DNA of 64,000 nucleotides from Aureispira sp. CCB-E (GTDB taxonomy: Bacteria > Bacteroidota > Bacteroidia > Chitinophagales > Saprospiraceae). The DNA lies in contig NZ_CP133671.1 in NCBI RefSeq assembly GCF_031326345.1, forward strand, positions 5,580,001 through 5,644,000, given 5' to 3'. Position numbers and translations under genes: made by a program. Below the pieces are notes generated by a model. That model had not been told where the DNA came from and made no database searches. It saw only the letters and a list, made by a program, of their open reading frames with translations. Positions 34,110 through 42,960 of the stretch are shown here, piece by piece (the stretch's first letter is position 1; every line of letters starts with the position of its first letter).

Positions 34110-37109
34110 ATGACAAAAAAAAAGAAAGGCTCTAATAAAAAAGGAAAAAACTTACCTGTACACCTTTTAGAGAAAAAAATAATTGATTTGTTTAGCAAAC
34201 AGATCACTTCACGATTTGATGCCAAAGGCATTATTGGTAAATTAAGAATTTCAAATTCTAAAGATTCCGTTCAACACACCTTAGATAAATTGGTCGAGAA
34301 GGGAAAAATTGAAAAAGCCAGTCGTGGTAAATACAAATGGAATAAAGCTGCTAAAACAGCGAAGAAAGATAAACGAAACAATGCTCAAACGACTATTGGT
34401 AGAGTAGATGCGACTCGTAGCGGCTCTGCTTATATTATCAGTGAAGATTTAGAGCAAGATATTTTTGTTCCTGCTCATAAATTAATGGGGGCTCTCAATG
34501 GCGATACTGTAGAAGTATCGTGGTATATGGCTCGAAAGGACAAACCTGAGGGACAAGTCATTCAAGTCCTTGAACGCAAATCTGAAAACTTTATCGGTAC
34601 CTTATCCTTGTCTGATAAATTTGCTTTTGTTATTCCTGATAACCCTAATATGCAAACCGATATTTTTGTTCCACTAAAATATGTCCCCAAGGAAGCAGAA
34701 GATGGTGCAAAAGTAGTTGTAACGATTGTAAAATGGGCAACAGACAACAAGAATAATCCAGAAGGAAAGGTGACGACTTACTTTGGAACAGAAGGAGGAA
34801 ATGATATTGAGATGAAATCGATCTTAATTCAAAAAGGGTTTAATCTAACTTTTCCTCCAGAAGTACTCAAAGAAAACGCTGCTATTGATACTGAAGTCAA
34901 GCAAAGTGAAATTGATAAGCGTAGAGATATGCGTGCCATTACCACATTTACAATTGACCCTGCGACAGCCAAAGACTTTGATGATGCTTTGTCTATTGAA
35001 TTATTAGAGAATGGTAATTACGAAATTGGAATTCATATTGCCGATGTAGGGCATTATGTCTTGCCTGGTTCTGAGTTAGACAAAGAAGCTGCAAGAAGAA
35101 CAACTTCTGTTTATTTAGTGGATCGCGTACTACCTATGTTGCCTGAGAAACTATCCAATGGTGTTTGTTCGTTACGACCCAATGAGGAAAAATTAACCTT
35201 CTCTGCGGTTTTTGAAATGAATAAGCAAGGTAGTATTATTAATGAATGGTTTGGTAAAACCGCTATTTATTCTGATCGTCGTTTTACTTATGAGGAAGCG
35301 CAAGAACGCATAGAATCTGGTGAAGGGGACTACGCTCAAGAATTGCAACTACTCAATGGCTTGGCGTATAAATTACGAGCACAACGTTTCAAAAAAGGAG
35401 CGATCAACTTTGAATCGCCTGAAGTTCGCTTCAAACTAGATGAAAATGGTGTTCCGCTTGAAGTATACCTAAAAACTAGAAAAGATGCCCATATGTTGGT
35501 CGAAGACTTTATGTTATTGGCTAATAGACGGGTTGGAGCACTAATGGATGGCTTGCACGAAAAAACAGGCATTCAATGGCCTATGGTTTATCGTATTCAC
35601 GACGAACCAGATATGGAGCGAGTTCATAACTTCACTGATTTTGCAGCTCAGATGGGCTACAAGATGAAGATTGAATCTCCCGAACAAGTAAAAAAAGCTT
35701 TTGGAAAAATGCTGAAAGAAGCGGAAGGAAAACCAGAAGCGGATATTTTGCAACAACTAGCCATTCGCACCATGGCTAAAGCGGTCTACTCGACCAACAA
35801 TATTGGGCATTATGGTCTTGGTTTTGCAACTTACTCGCATTTCACGTCTCCTATTCGACGCTATGCAGATGTGCTAGGACACCGTATTTTGTTCGACTAT
35901 TTGAGTGACAACAACAAGCGAATGAACGCACAGAAATTAGAAGAGTTATGCAAACATATTTCTAAAAAAGAGCGCGATGCTATGGAAGCAGAACGAGAGT
36001 CTGTAAAATACAAACAGGCGGAATTCTTAGAAAATCATGTAGGCGAAAAGTTTGAAGGAACTATTTCTGGAATTACAGACCATGGTATTTATGTTAGCAT
36101 CAAAGCCAATTTCTGTGAAGGGATGATTCGCTACGAGAAAATGTTTGATGACTTTAGCCCTGATGAACATCATTTCCAAATCAAGTCGCCTTCAATTACT
36201 TATCGAATGGGAGATAATGTTTGGGTTAGTGTCTTGGGCGCTAATAAATTTAAACGACAAGTTGATTTAGAATTGCTAGACCCTGAAGATGAGGCGAACC
36301 GACCTCCTGTTCGAGAAGAAGTAAAGGAACTAACATTTGCAGAACAAGAAGTAGCCAATAAAGCACAAGAAGTTGCTTCGGAGGTTGCTAAAGAGGCTCC
36401 TGCTCCTAAAAATGAACCTAAAAAAGGTATTAAAAGAGTTAAGGTCGTTCAAGAACCTAAAAAGGGTAGAAAAAATGTTCAATCTACTTATAATGCGAAG
36501 AACGAACCTTTCGAAGCTTTGTTGCCTGATGTTCAAAAAGCATTTAACAAAAGCCATATCAAAAATATTGCGAAGCAGAAAAATGCAAAATGGAGATATG
36601 AAATTGCTCCTTCTGCTCCAATGCCAGACTCTGTCTTGTTGTTGCATTTCAACCCAGAAGCGGCTTTAAACAAAGGATATCGTGGTCAAAAGTTAATCTC
36701 CAAACATCCTTTCAAGCCGCAAGGAAGCACCAAAACGTTCTTCAAAACTTATTTCCCTCAAGAAAGACTTTCAGAGGGATATTTGTCTCCTTTCCGTTCT
36801 TTGGATGACAAACAACTCTCTAAAAAAGATATTGAATTAAGTTTGCCAATTTTTGAAGCTTTCATTCAGTTATTAAAGCCTAAAAAAATTGTTTCCTTCT
36901 CAGTTCCTATGGTAGAAACCTTGCAAAAGAATAATTATCTAAGCAATCTTGAAGAAGAGGAAGTTACAGATCAAGGACGTACGGTTATTACCTCTAGAGG
37001 TGTTTTGAATGTTGGTGAATTAAAAATTCCAATTTATTTCGTTCCTAGACCTTCCTCCCGTTTACTAAAGGGACTAAAAACCTTGGCTTGGGAATGGGCA
37101 TTGACTTAA
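34110..37109 (+). CDS. rnr: ribonuclease R with C-terminal UDG-like extension
   Basis: 999 residues, versus about 700-820 for RNase R. A basic N-terminus and winged-helix-like segment occupy 1-80, cold-shock domains about 95-225, and the RNB catalytic domain about 275-620 with Asp283, Asp289, Asp291 and Asp292 in the active-site loop. An S1 domain is at about 645-730. A Lys-rich linker leads to a separate domain near 800-999 whose order of blocks resembles uracil-DNA glycosylases (LLLHFNPEA; SPFRS; LLKPKKIVSFS; VPRPSS). The core should degrade structured RNA 3' to 5'. The added domain's activity is unknown. Confidence 0.92.
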   Translation: MTKKKKGSNKKGKNLPVHLLEKKIIDLFSKQITSRFDAKGIIGKLRISNSKDSVQHTLDKLVEKGKIEKASRGKYKWNKAAKTAKKDKRNNAQTTIGRVDATRSGSAYIISEDLEQDIFVPAHKLMGALNGDTVEVSWYMARKDKPEGQVIQVLERKSENFIGTLSLSDKFAFVIPDNPNMQTDIFVPLKYVPKEAEDGAKVVVTIVKWATDNKNNPEGKVTTYFGTEGGNDIEMKSILIQKGFNLTFPPEVLKENAAIDTEVKQSEIDKRRDMRAITTFTIDPATAKDFDDALSIELLENGNYEIGIHIADVGHYVLPGSELDKEAARRTTSVYLVDRVLPMLPEKLSNGVCSLRPNEEKLTFSAVFEMNKQGSIINEWFGKTAIYSDRRFTYEEAQERIESGEGDYAQELQLLNGLAYKLRAQRFKKGAINFESPEVRFKLDENGVPLEVYLKTRKDAHMLVEDFMLLANRRVGALMDGLHEKTGIQWPMVYRIHDEPDMERVHNFTDFAAQMGYKMKIESPEQVKKAFGKMLKEAEGKPEADILQQLAIRTMAKAVYSTNNIGHYGLGFATYSHFTSPIRRYADVLGHRILFDYLSDNNKRMNAQKLEELCKHISKKERDAMEAERESVKYKQAEFLENHVGEKFEGTISGITDHGIYVSIKANFCEGMIRYEKMFDDFSPDEHHFQIKSPSITYRMGDNVWVSVLGANKFKRQVDLELLDPEDEANRPPVREEVKELTFAEQEVANKAQEVASEVAKEAPAPKNEPKKGIKRVKVVQEPKKGRKNVQSTYNAKNEPFEALLPDVQKAFNKSHIKNIAKQKNAKWRYEIAPSAPMPDSVLLLHFNPEAALNKGYRGQKLISKHPFKPQGSTKTFFKTYFPQERLSEGYLSPFRSLDDKQLSKKDIELSLPIFEAFIQLLKPKKIVSFSVPMVETLQKNNYLSNLEEEEVTDQGRTVITSRGVLNVGELKIPIYFVPRPSSRLLKGLKTLAWEWALT

Positions 37110-37162
37110 TTATTACCTTGATTTTCATAATCCTCTAACATTGTTCGTGGATTATTTTATAT

Positions 37163-37197
37163 AAACTCTGCTGCTCTTTAAATGGGTAGCAGAGTTT
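37163..37197 (+). terminator. hairpin terminator after rnr
   Basis: 10-bp stem aaactctgct / agcagagttt with a T-run, 54 bp after the rnr stop. It also argues that the next gene starts downstream (37230), not at an earlier in-frame codon inside the hairpin. Confidence 0.8.
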
Positions 37198-37229
37198 TTT
37201 TTATTGTAACTGATTCCTTAAATTTAGGC

Positions 37230-37676
37230 ATGAAACGAACCATTCTACTATTTGGCAGCTTAACCATTGCTTTGTTACTGCTCTTTCAAGTGAGCAAGTA
37301 TTCTTTGTGGCACCAACCCTCTCACCTAGAGTTTTATATTGTTTGCATTGGTCTTTTGTTTATAGGCATTGGAATTGCTTTAAGTCGTTTTTTTACCAAA
37401 AAAAATATTTACAATCCAACGGGGACACCAATTCCTAATAGCACTCAAATTCCTAAAGAAATTGATCAAGCTAAATTAAAGGAAACAGGATTAAGCAAAA
37501 GAGAGTACGAGATATTATTACTCATCGCAGATGGTCTATCCAATAACGAAATTGCTCAACAGCTTTTTATTTCAGAAAGTACGGTCAAAACACATGTTTC
37601 CAAAATTCTTTCTAAGTTAGATGCCAAAAGAAGAACACAAGCTGTTCAAATTAGTCGGTCGCTGAAAATCATCTAA
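37230..37676 (+). CDS. membrane-anchored LuxR-type transcription factor
   Basis: 148 residues from the ATG at 37230. Two membrane helices lie near 3-22 and 35-56. After a short linker comes a LuxR/GerE HTH at about 88-146 ([23 protein letters not shown], then S-E-S-T-V-K-T-H-V). The DNA-binding domain should face the cytoplasm. Small two-helix LuxR proteins beside DUF4199 genes are a recurrent Bacteroidota pairing, and a DUF4199 gene lies two genes downstream. It probably regulates this cluster or a membrane-stress response. Confidence 0.85.
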   Translation: MKRTILLFGSLTIALLLLFQVSKYSLWHQPSHLEFYIVCIGLLFIGIGIALSRFFTKKNIYNPTGTPIPNSTQIPKEIDQAKLKETGLSKREYEILLLIADGLSNNEIAQQLFISESTVKTHVSKILSKLDAKRRTQAVQISRSLKII

Positions 37677-37836
37677 AACTACCCTGAGGACTCTAAAATC
37701 AATGGTACTAAAGTATGATTTTGCTATTTCAGTCGCAAATCGTCCTTAAGTACTAGTATTTTTTCTAAATAATCTCCGATGTTTGGGTTGTTCAAAAAAT
37801 TTAATTTGCATTAACAATTACTAAAAAACTTCGATT

Positions 37837-38262
37837 ATGAAAGAAAAATTAAAACCAGTATTAGCGGTTATTTTAGGGCTATCTTTTGCTTTTTTAATTA
37901 TTATATTGAGCCAAATGCTAGGGCATATCCTCTACCCTATTCCAGATCAATTCAAAAATATTGATTTTTCAGATCCCGCCAACCGCCCTCAATTAGAAGC
38001 ACTCATGGCAATGGCTCCTACAGGTTCTTTAATTATCGTATTAGTAGGTTATATGTTAGCCGCTTTTGGTGGAGGTTTTTTAGCAGCAAAGATAGATTCA
38101 ACACGCACAACAAAACTTGGTTTAATCGTTGGTACTTTGTTAACCTTAGCAGGGATTTCTAATCTAATGATGATTCCACATCCCATATGGTTTGTCCTAA
38201 TTAACTTGCCAAGTTACCTATTGTTTGCATGGCTAGGAAGTCGCACCGTTAATCCCCAATAA
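37837..38262 (+). CDS. small membrane protein, unknown function
   Basis: 141 residues with four hydrophobic helices (about 8-30, 60-85 with G-G-G-F-L-A-A-K-I, 93-112, and 118-136). No known motif. It lies between the membrane LuxR gene and the DUF4199 gene on the same strand, so it probably belongs to the same membrane-associated regulatory group. Confidence 0.7.
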   Translation: MKEKLKPVLAVILGLSFAFLIIILSQMLGHILYPIPDQFKNIDFSDPANRPQLEALMAMAPTGSLIIVLVGYMLAAFGGGFLAAKIDSTRTTKLGLIVGTLLTLAGISNLMMIPHPIWFVLINLPSYLLFAWLGSRTVNPQ

Positions 38263-38271
38263 TAGTTACAA

Positions 38272-38411
38272 TAGTTCGTTAAAAAACTTTATTAGTTTGA
38301 TAATTAGCAAGTTACGCCTTTGCTGTGTTTTGTGTTAAAGTTTTAATTATCAAACTAATATAAATGTGCTTTTTTGTCTTTTTGGTAAAAAAGTAAAAAA
38401 TCAACGAACTA
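38272..38411. mobile_element. 140-bp MITE-like element, family A, copy 2
   Basis: Same length and end structure as the element at 6548-6687. The two differ at ten positions by my alignment, all transitions and no indels. One pair of changes (C to T and G to A next to the internal arms) keeps the inner stem paired. It sits 9 bp after the stop of one membrane-protein gene and 18 bp before the DUF4199 start, apparently splitting a gene cluster. Confidence 0.75.
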
Positions 38412-38429
38412 CTAAGTTAACTACTTATC

Positions 38430-38921
38430 ATGAAAAAGACTATCTTTCGATATGGCTGTCGAGCAGGAATTGCAATAACAACATTTAGTACCATCAACTG
38501 GTTTTTATTTTCGGACTTACTAGATTATTCTAGTAGCGAAATTGTTGGTTATTTATCTATTTTAGTAGCTTTATCAACCATTCCACTTAGCATACGATAT
38601 TATCAACAGCAACATTCTAAACAGCCCCTCTCTCTTAAAGAAATATGGAGTCTTGGAATCGGTATTTCTACCGTTGCAGCAACATTTATGTACTTATATA
38701 GTGCGCTATTTTTTCATTATATGGGAGATGATTTTATGCAATGGACACAAGCCAATATGGATTCTACGCAGTGGCAACAAATGCAAGCACAAATGGCAAC
38801 CATGCCTAGTTACTTTTTAAGTCCTTGGTTTCAGGCTTTTGTTATGTTTGCAACCGTATTTCTGATTGGTGTTATCATCACGATTATCTGTACTTTGGTT
38901 GTAAAGCTACGTCCAAACTAA
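38430..38921 (+). CDS. DUF4199 family membrane protein
   Basis: 163 residues with four membrane helices and the DUF4199 layout: Y-G-x-x-A-G near the N-terminus, a helix pair with S-I-R-Y-Y-Q-Q-Q, then W-S-L-G-I-G-I-S-T-V-A-A and a long polar loop before the last helix. Function is unknown. These genes commonly accompany LuxR-type regulators. The stop overlaps the stop of the convergent helicase gene by four bases. Confidence 0.8.
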   Translation: MKKTIFRYGCRAGIAITTFSTINWFLFSDLLDYSSSEIVGYLSILVALSTIPLSIRYYQQQHSKQPLSLKEIWSLGIGISTVAATFMYLYSALFFHYMGDDFMQWTQANMDSTQWQQMQAQMATMPSYFLSPWFQAFVMFATVFLIGVIITIICTLVVKLRPN

Positions 38922-40195
38922 AAATGTTGCTGATAAAAATCTACCACTCGCTCATCAACAAAAATATCTTGTGGGCGCAATGGACGACGCAACACAATTC
39001 CTTCTAATGTTCTGCAACGGCTCAAGGCAACATACGTTTGACCATATTCAAAGGCTCCTTTGCCCATATCAATAATTACTCGGTCAAAAGTTTTGCCTTG
39101 GCTCTTGTGAATGGTCATAGCCCAAGCCAATCGAAGCGGATATTGAGTAAACGTACCAATATTTTCCGTCTCAATCTCGTTTTTATCGTTCAATTTGTGG
39201 CGTACGACATCCCATTCAAAAGGTTCTACATCAATATATCCTACGGTTCCATTCGGTTTAAGTATCATTACTTTTATAGAATTTGCGGTCAAGTCATGTA
39301 CCATTCCTACTGTTCCATTAACATAGCGCTTTTTAGGATCATTTTTTAGAAACATCACTTGAGCACCTACCTTTAAGTTTAGAGGTGTTTCTGCGGGCAA
39401 TACGGATACAGAACCTGTGATTTTCGCCAAATACGAAAATGTTTCCGTTCCTAACTCCTCTAATTTTTGCTTGTTAATCTTGTCTACTTCTGCATTTCGA
39501 GCCGATAGGATGACATAAAAATCTTCATCTTCTAAAGTTTCTTGATACCGCTCATTCAGGTCATTAAATTCGTCCTCATCAATACGGCGCAACCGAATAG
39601 CATCCAAGAGGCGTATAAAACGCAAGTTATCTTGACGATACACCTCTCTCAATTCTATCATATTAATTTCTAACTCCTGAAACACCTCCGCAGAAAAGAA
39701 ATAAGGGCTTTCGTACTGTTGTTGGAACAGTATTTTTTCTTCTCTCGACGCGATGACAGGCGGTAATTGGAACAAATCCCCAAAAAAGATCATTTGAACC
39801 CCACCAAAAGGCGCTGGATTTCCTCGATTTACCCGCAAAAAGAAGTCAATTTGTTCTATCATATCTGCTCGAACCATTGAAATTTCGTCTATTACAATGG
39901 TATTCAGAGCTTGGAACATTCGGCGATTGCGTCGGACTTTGATTTCTTCTTTTTTTAAGGGACGAGGTGGGAATCCGAAAAAGGAATGAATGGTTTGTCC
40001 TTCTACATTAAGTGCTGCGATTCCTGTAGGAGCTAAAACCACTACTTTTTTGCGAGTATGTGCTCTCCAATATTTTAGTAAGGTCGATTTTCCTGTTCCT
40101 GCTTTTCCTGTAATAAACAAACAATTCTGTGTTCGCTCCATTTCGTGCAAACAAGCTTTAAAATCAGGATTCAAATCTATGGACTCTTTGCTCAA
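38918..40195 (-). CDS. PIF1-like SF1 DNA helicase
   Basis: 425 residues. Walker A is GKAGTGKS at 30-37, Walker B VIDEIS at 101-106, then F-G-D-L-F-Q-L-P-P, and the late motifs (A-M-T-I-H-K-S-Q-G-K-T-F and Y-V-A-L-S-R-C-R) that identify PIF1/RecD2-type 5' to 3' helicases. The frame begins at a TTG (40195) because no ATG lies between it and an upstream in-frame stop. The next ATG (M19) would leave only 11 residues before Walker A. Likely roles are G-quadruplex or fork processing. Confidence 0.92.
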   Translation of the reverse strand: MSKESIDLNPDFKACLHEMERTQNCLFITGKAGTGKSTLLKYWRAHTRKKVVVLAPTGIAALNVEGQTIHSFFGFPPRPLKKEEIKVRRNRRMFQALNTIVIDEISMVRADMIEQIDFFLRVNRGNPAPFGGVQMIFFGDLFQLPPVIASREEKILFQQQYESPYFFSAEVFQELEINMIELREVYRQDNLRFIRLLDAIRLRRIDEDEFNDLNERYQETLEDEDFYVILSARNAEVDKINKQKLEELGTETFSYLAKITGSVSVLPAETPLNLKVGAQVMFLKNDPKKRYVNGTVGMVHDLTANSIKVMILKPNGTVGYIDVEPFEWDVVRHKLNDKNEIETENIGTFTQYPLRLAWAMTIHKSQGKTFDRVIIDMGKGAFEYGQTYVALSRCRTLEGIVLRRPLRPQDIFVDERVVDFYQQHF

Positions 40196-40476
40196 TTTCT
40201 TTCTTTTTATAAGTTACATTTCAGTAAAAGTTATTCCATGCCTCTTAGCATTTTAATCTATTCCCCAAAATAAGATTAATCGTAGGATAATTCAAAATAG
40301 CGTTCTTAAACCTGCTTATTTGTTTTTGATTGGTAGACAAATAAAATAACTTATGCTCTACAGTATGCTTTTGTCAACTCTTGATTGTGAAACTAGTAAA
40401 ATAGTTTAAAGTCATTAAGAAATTTAGTATTATTGTTTTACAGTAGTTAACTATTGTTCCCCCTACCCTATAACAA

Positions 40477-40583
40477 TAGTTAGCTGCGCTGCTACTACAT
40501 GGTCGTTGAAACCACACAGTAACAGTAAACCGAGCTGCGCGAGCTCACGATCTCAGGGAGCAACAAAGCTTATCAACGAACTA
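40477..40583. repeat. dispersed repeat related to family A ends
   Basis: Begins tagttagctgcgctgctac and ends tcaacgaacta, the right end of family A, but with a different GC-richer centre (gagctgcgcgagctc palindrome). A perfect 11-bp inverted pair taactattgtt/aacaatagtta overlaps its left edge (40448-40482). The remaining 436-bp gap holds nothing recognised. Confidence 0.5.
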
Positions 40584-40631
40584 CTACTATAACACTCAAT
40601 TTAATTATCCCATCCCCACACATTACAAATT

Positions 40632-42332
40632 ATGAAAAATAGTTACTTATTTCTTTCCATTTTATGGCTTTCTATTAGCATTTCTTATGCACAATCCAAT
40701 TATTACGTCTCCACGACAGGTAATGACGCTACAGGTAGCGGCACTATCAATAGTCCTTGGGCAACCATTACCCACGCCTTAGACAATGCGGCAGACAGTA
40801 GTACAATTTGGGTTTTACCAGGCACATACAACGGTCGTGTTCGTATTCGAGGCAGTTTTCCACATGGCGTATTAGTAAAGTCTCAAATTCCTTATGAAGC
40901 AAAACTTCGACATAGCGGCATAGTCATGACCGTTTATGCACATTCTAGTGGCTGTAACGGCATCACCTTTGATGGGTTGGATGTTGCCCATGATGGTCCT
41001 GGTGCTGCTGCATTAGTGGTTCACATTGATGGCGCAGGAACTGGTGCTGTTCACGACATTACGTACCAAAATTGCATCTTGCACGATAGTTATAATAATG
41101 ATATTGCAAAGATCAACAATAGTTGTTATAACATTACCATTCAAGGCAATCTATTTTTCAATCAAACAGGGAGTGATGAACATATAGATGGGAATAGTGT
41201 CGAAAATTTAATCATTCAAGATAATATTTTTATGAATGACTTCGCTAGTAGTGGTCGTCAAAATGCTAATAATACAAGTAGTTATATTGTCATCAAAGAT
41301 AGCAATGGGAGCAACGATTTGTATACTGGCTCTCGAAATGTTACTATTCGTAGAAATGTATTTCTCAATTACGAAGGGAGTGCTGGACACAATTTTGTTT
41401 TAATCGGAGAAGATGGCAATCCTTACCATGAGGGATTTGATATGATGATTGAAAACAACTTACTATTGGGAAATAGTAGCAACACGATGCGAGCTCCTTT
41501 TGGAATAAAAGGTGGTCGAAACATTACGTTTAGAAACAATACCATTGTTGGAGATATGCCTGGCAATGCCTTTGCCTTTCGATTTAACACCGAAGGTAGC
41601 AACCCTAATAATGACAGCATTTATTTGTACAACAATATTTGGTCCGACCCAACAGGGAGTATGAATGACTTTTCTGATTGTCCTTTAACAGAAACAGATT
41701 TTTTTGTTCTGAATAACAATCTATTTTGGAATGCTAACAACTCGATTCCTAGCAATGCTAACGATTTGATCAACCATACTGATGACGCTAATGCAATATT
41801 GATGAACCCTCTATTAGGAGGGCAAAATAATTTAGTTCTACCGTATTTCAATTCAAACACCAATCAATTTAACGATGGCTCTACTACTATTCGTGGTGCT
41901 TTTGAGCGGTTGGTTGATAATTACGGCACTCCTTCGGCGGGGAGTCCCGCCATTGATGCCGCTAATTCTAATCAAGCCCCTTCTGATGATATTTTGGGTA
42001 ATACCCGCACTACACCTGATATTGGAGCCGTAGAACATAGCATTGTTTCTAATTTAAGACAAAATCATTGGCTCCAAACGAGTACAGCATCTATTTTTCC
42101 TAATCCTGCCAGTCATAATTTCACTTTAAAATTGAGCCATATTTCTTCAGGAACTATTTACTTAAACCTCTACCACATAGATGGTCACTTGATTGAAAGT
42201 CGCGTCTTAAAGAATTCCACAACGAATGCCTTGGTAAAATGGCAAACACAAGAACTCCCCCAAGGTATTTATCATCTACAAATCAAGGGGACAAACTTGC
42301 TGTTAAATAAAACGTTACTCATTGCCAGATAA
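40632..42332 (+). CDS. secreted right-handed beta-helix protein with T9SS sorting domain
   Basis: 566 residues: signal peptide (ending SYAQ near 21), a DUF1565-like start (YYVSTTGNDATGSGTINSPW) that typically caps parallel beta-helices, helix rungs about 60-430 (repeats of N-I-T-I-x-x-N and I-I-Q-D-N-I-F), and a C-terminal type A sorting domain about 485-566 beginning I-F-P-N-P. It should be exported by T9SS and anchored or released at the surface. The polysaccharide target, if any, is unknown, and no lyase residues are identified. Confidence 0.88.
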   Translation: MKNSYLFLSILWLSISISYAQSNYYVSTTGNDATGSGTINSPWATITHALDNAADSSTIWVLPGTYNGRVRIRGSFPHGVLVKSQIPYEAKLRHSGIVMTVYAHSSGCNGITFDGLDVAHDGPGAAALVVHIDGAGTGAVHDITYQNCILHDSYNNDIAKINNSCYNITIQGNLFFNQTGSDEHIDGNSVENLIIQDNIFMNDFASSGRQNANNTSSYIVIKDSNGSNDLYTGSRNVTIRRNVFLNYEGSAGHNFVLIGEDGNPYHEGFDMMIENNLLLGNSSNTMRAPFGIKGGRNITFRNNTIVGDMPGNAFAFRFNTEGSNPNNDSIYLYNNIWSDPTGSMNDFSDCPLTETDFFVLNNNLFWNANNSIPSNANDLINHTDDANAILMNPLLGGQNNLVLPYFNSNTNQFNDGSTTIRGAFERLVDNYGTPSAGSPAIDAANSNQAPSDDILGNTRTTPDIGAVEHSIVSNLRQNHWLQTSTASIFPNPASHNFTLKLSHISSGTIYLNLYHIDGHLIESRVLKNSTTNALVKWQTQELPQGIYHLQIKGTNLLLNKTLLIAR

Positions 42333-42356
42333 ACACCTCCTCTTGCCAATATATAA

Positions 42357-42402
42357 TAGAAAATCAGGTCTCATAGAAAGCTCCATGAAGCCTGATTTTC
42401 TA
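42357..42402 (+). terminator. hairpin terminator
   Basis: 12-bp stem tagaaaatcagg / cctgattttcta with some further pairing, 25 bp after the beta-helix gene's stop. Confidence 0.75.
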
Positions 42403-42458
42403 ATTATTAGAACCTCCCATTCTAGCTCACTTTTGTCATCTATACAACTTCCATTGTA

Positions 42459-42680
42459 CTATAAACAAGCCCCTTCTGTATACGTTTCAATCCCGTAGCA
42501 TTCTGCATGCCCTGAATTTGTATATGTTTTCCCATTACAACCACATACTGGCTTATACTCGGTAGAATAATGGCAATTAATATCTAATTGCTCGACATCA
42601 TTACATGTTTTTCTACAACTACAAAAAGTAATAATTAAAATAAGAAGTGAAATGCCTCCTAAAGTATTGGTATTCATCAT
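42459..42680 (-). CDS. Kazal-like lipoprotein
   Basis: 73 residues from the ATG at 42680. A lipoprotein signal ends F-C-S-C, then a Kazal-like module contains K-P-V-C-G-C-N-G-K-T-Y-T-N and ends E-G-A-C. Six cysteines remain in the mature part, but the usual N-x-C cysteine is replaced (T-N-S-G) and another Cys appears four residues later, so the disulfide register differs from classical Kazal. Kazal domains inhibit serine proteases. This one could protect the cell from its own secreted subtilisins, but that is only inference. Confidence 0.7.
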   Translation of the reverse strand: MMNTNTLGGISLLILIITFCSCRKTCNDVEQLDINCHYSTEYKPVCGCNGKTYTNSGHAECYGIETYTEGACL

Positions 42681-42716
42681 AAACGTTTTTTTTAATGATA
42701 CAGTTGTAATTATCAT

Positions 42717-42890
42717 TACTCTGTTGAAACCACGCAGCAGCAGCGCAACTAACTAAAAGCAAAGCGCTCACGCAGTAAATCATATCAAACTGATTATCAA
42801 CAAAATACACCCCACTACTCTTTATATTAAAAGACTGATAATCAACTGCGAAGCACTCATGCAATAAACTAAAAAAGCAACGGAGTACTA
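42717..42890. repeat. degenerate dispersed intergenic repeat
   Basis: Contains ctgttgaaaccacgcagcagcagc, ctcacgcagtaaatcatat, aactgattatcaac and a right end caacggagtacta resembling family A ends. It includes atcaactgcgaagcactcatgc, shared exactly with the repeat at 43707-43795. Confidence 0.5.
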
Positions 42891-42960
42891 AATTATCTAA
42901 ACGGTTTGTATTTTAAATTGGTACAACAGTATCCCAAAGTTTAACATCTTTCTCATAAAT

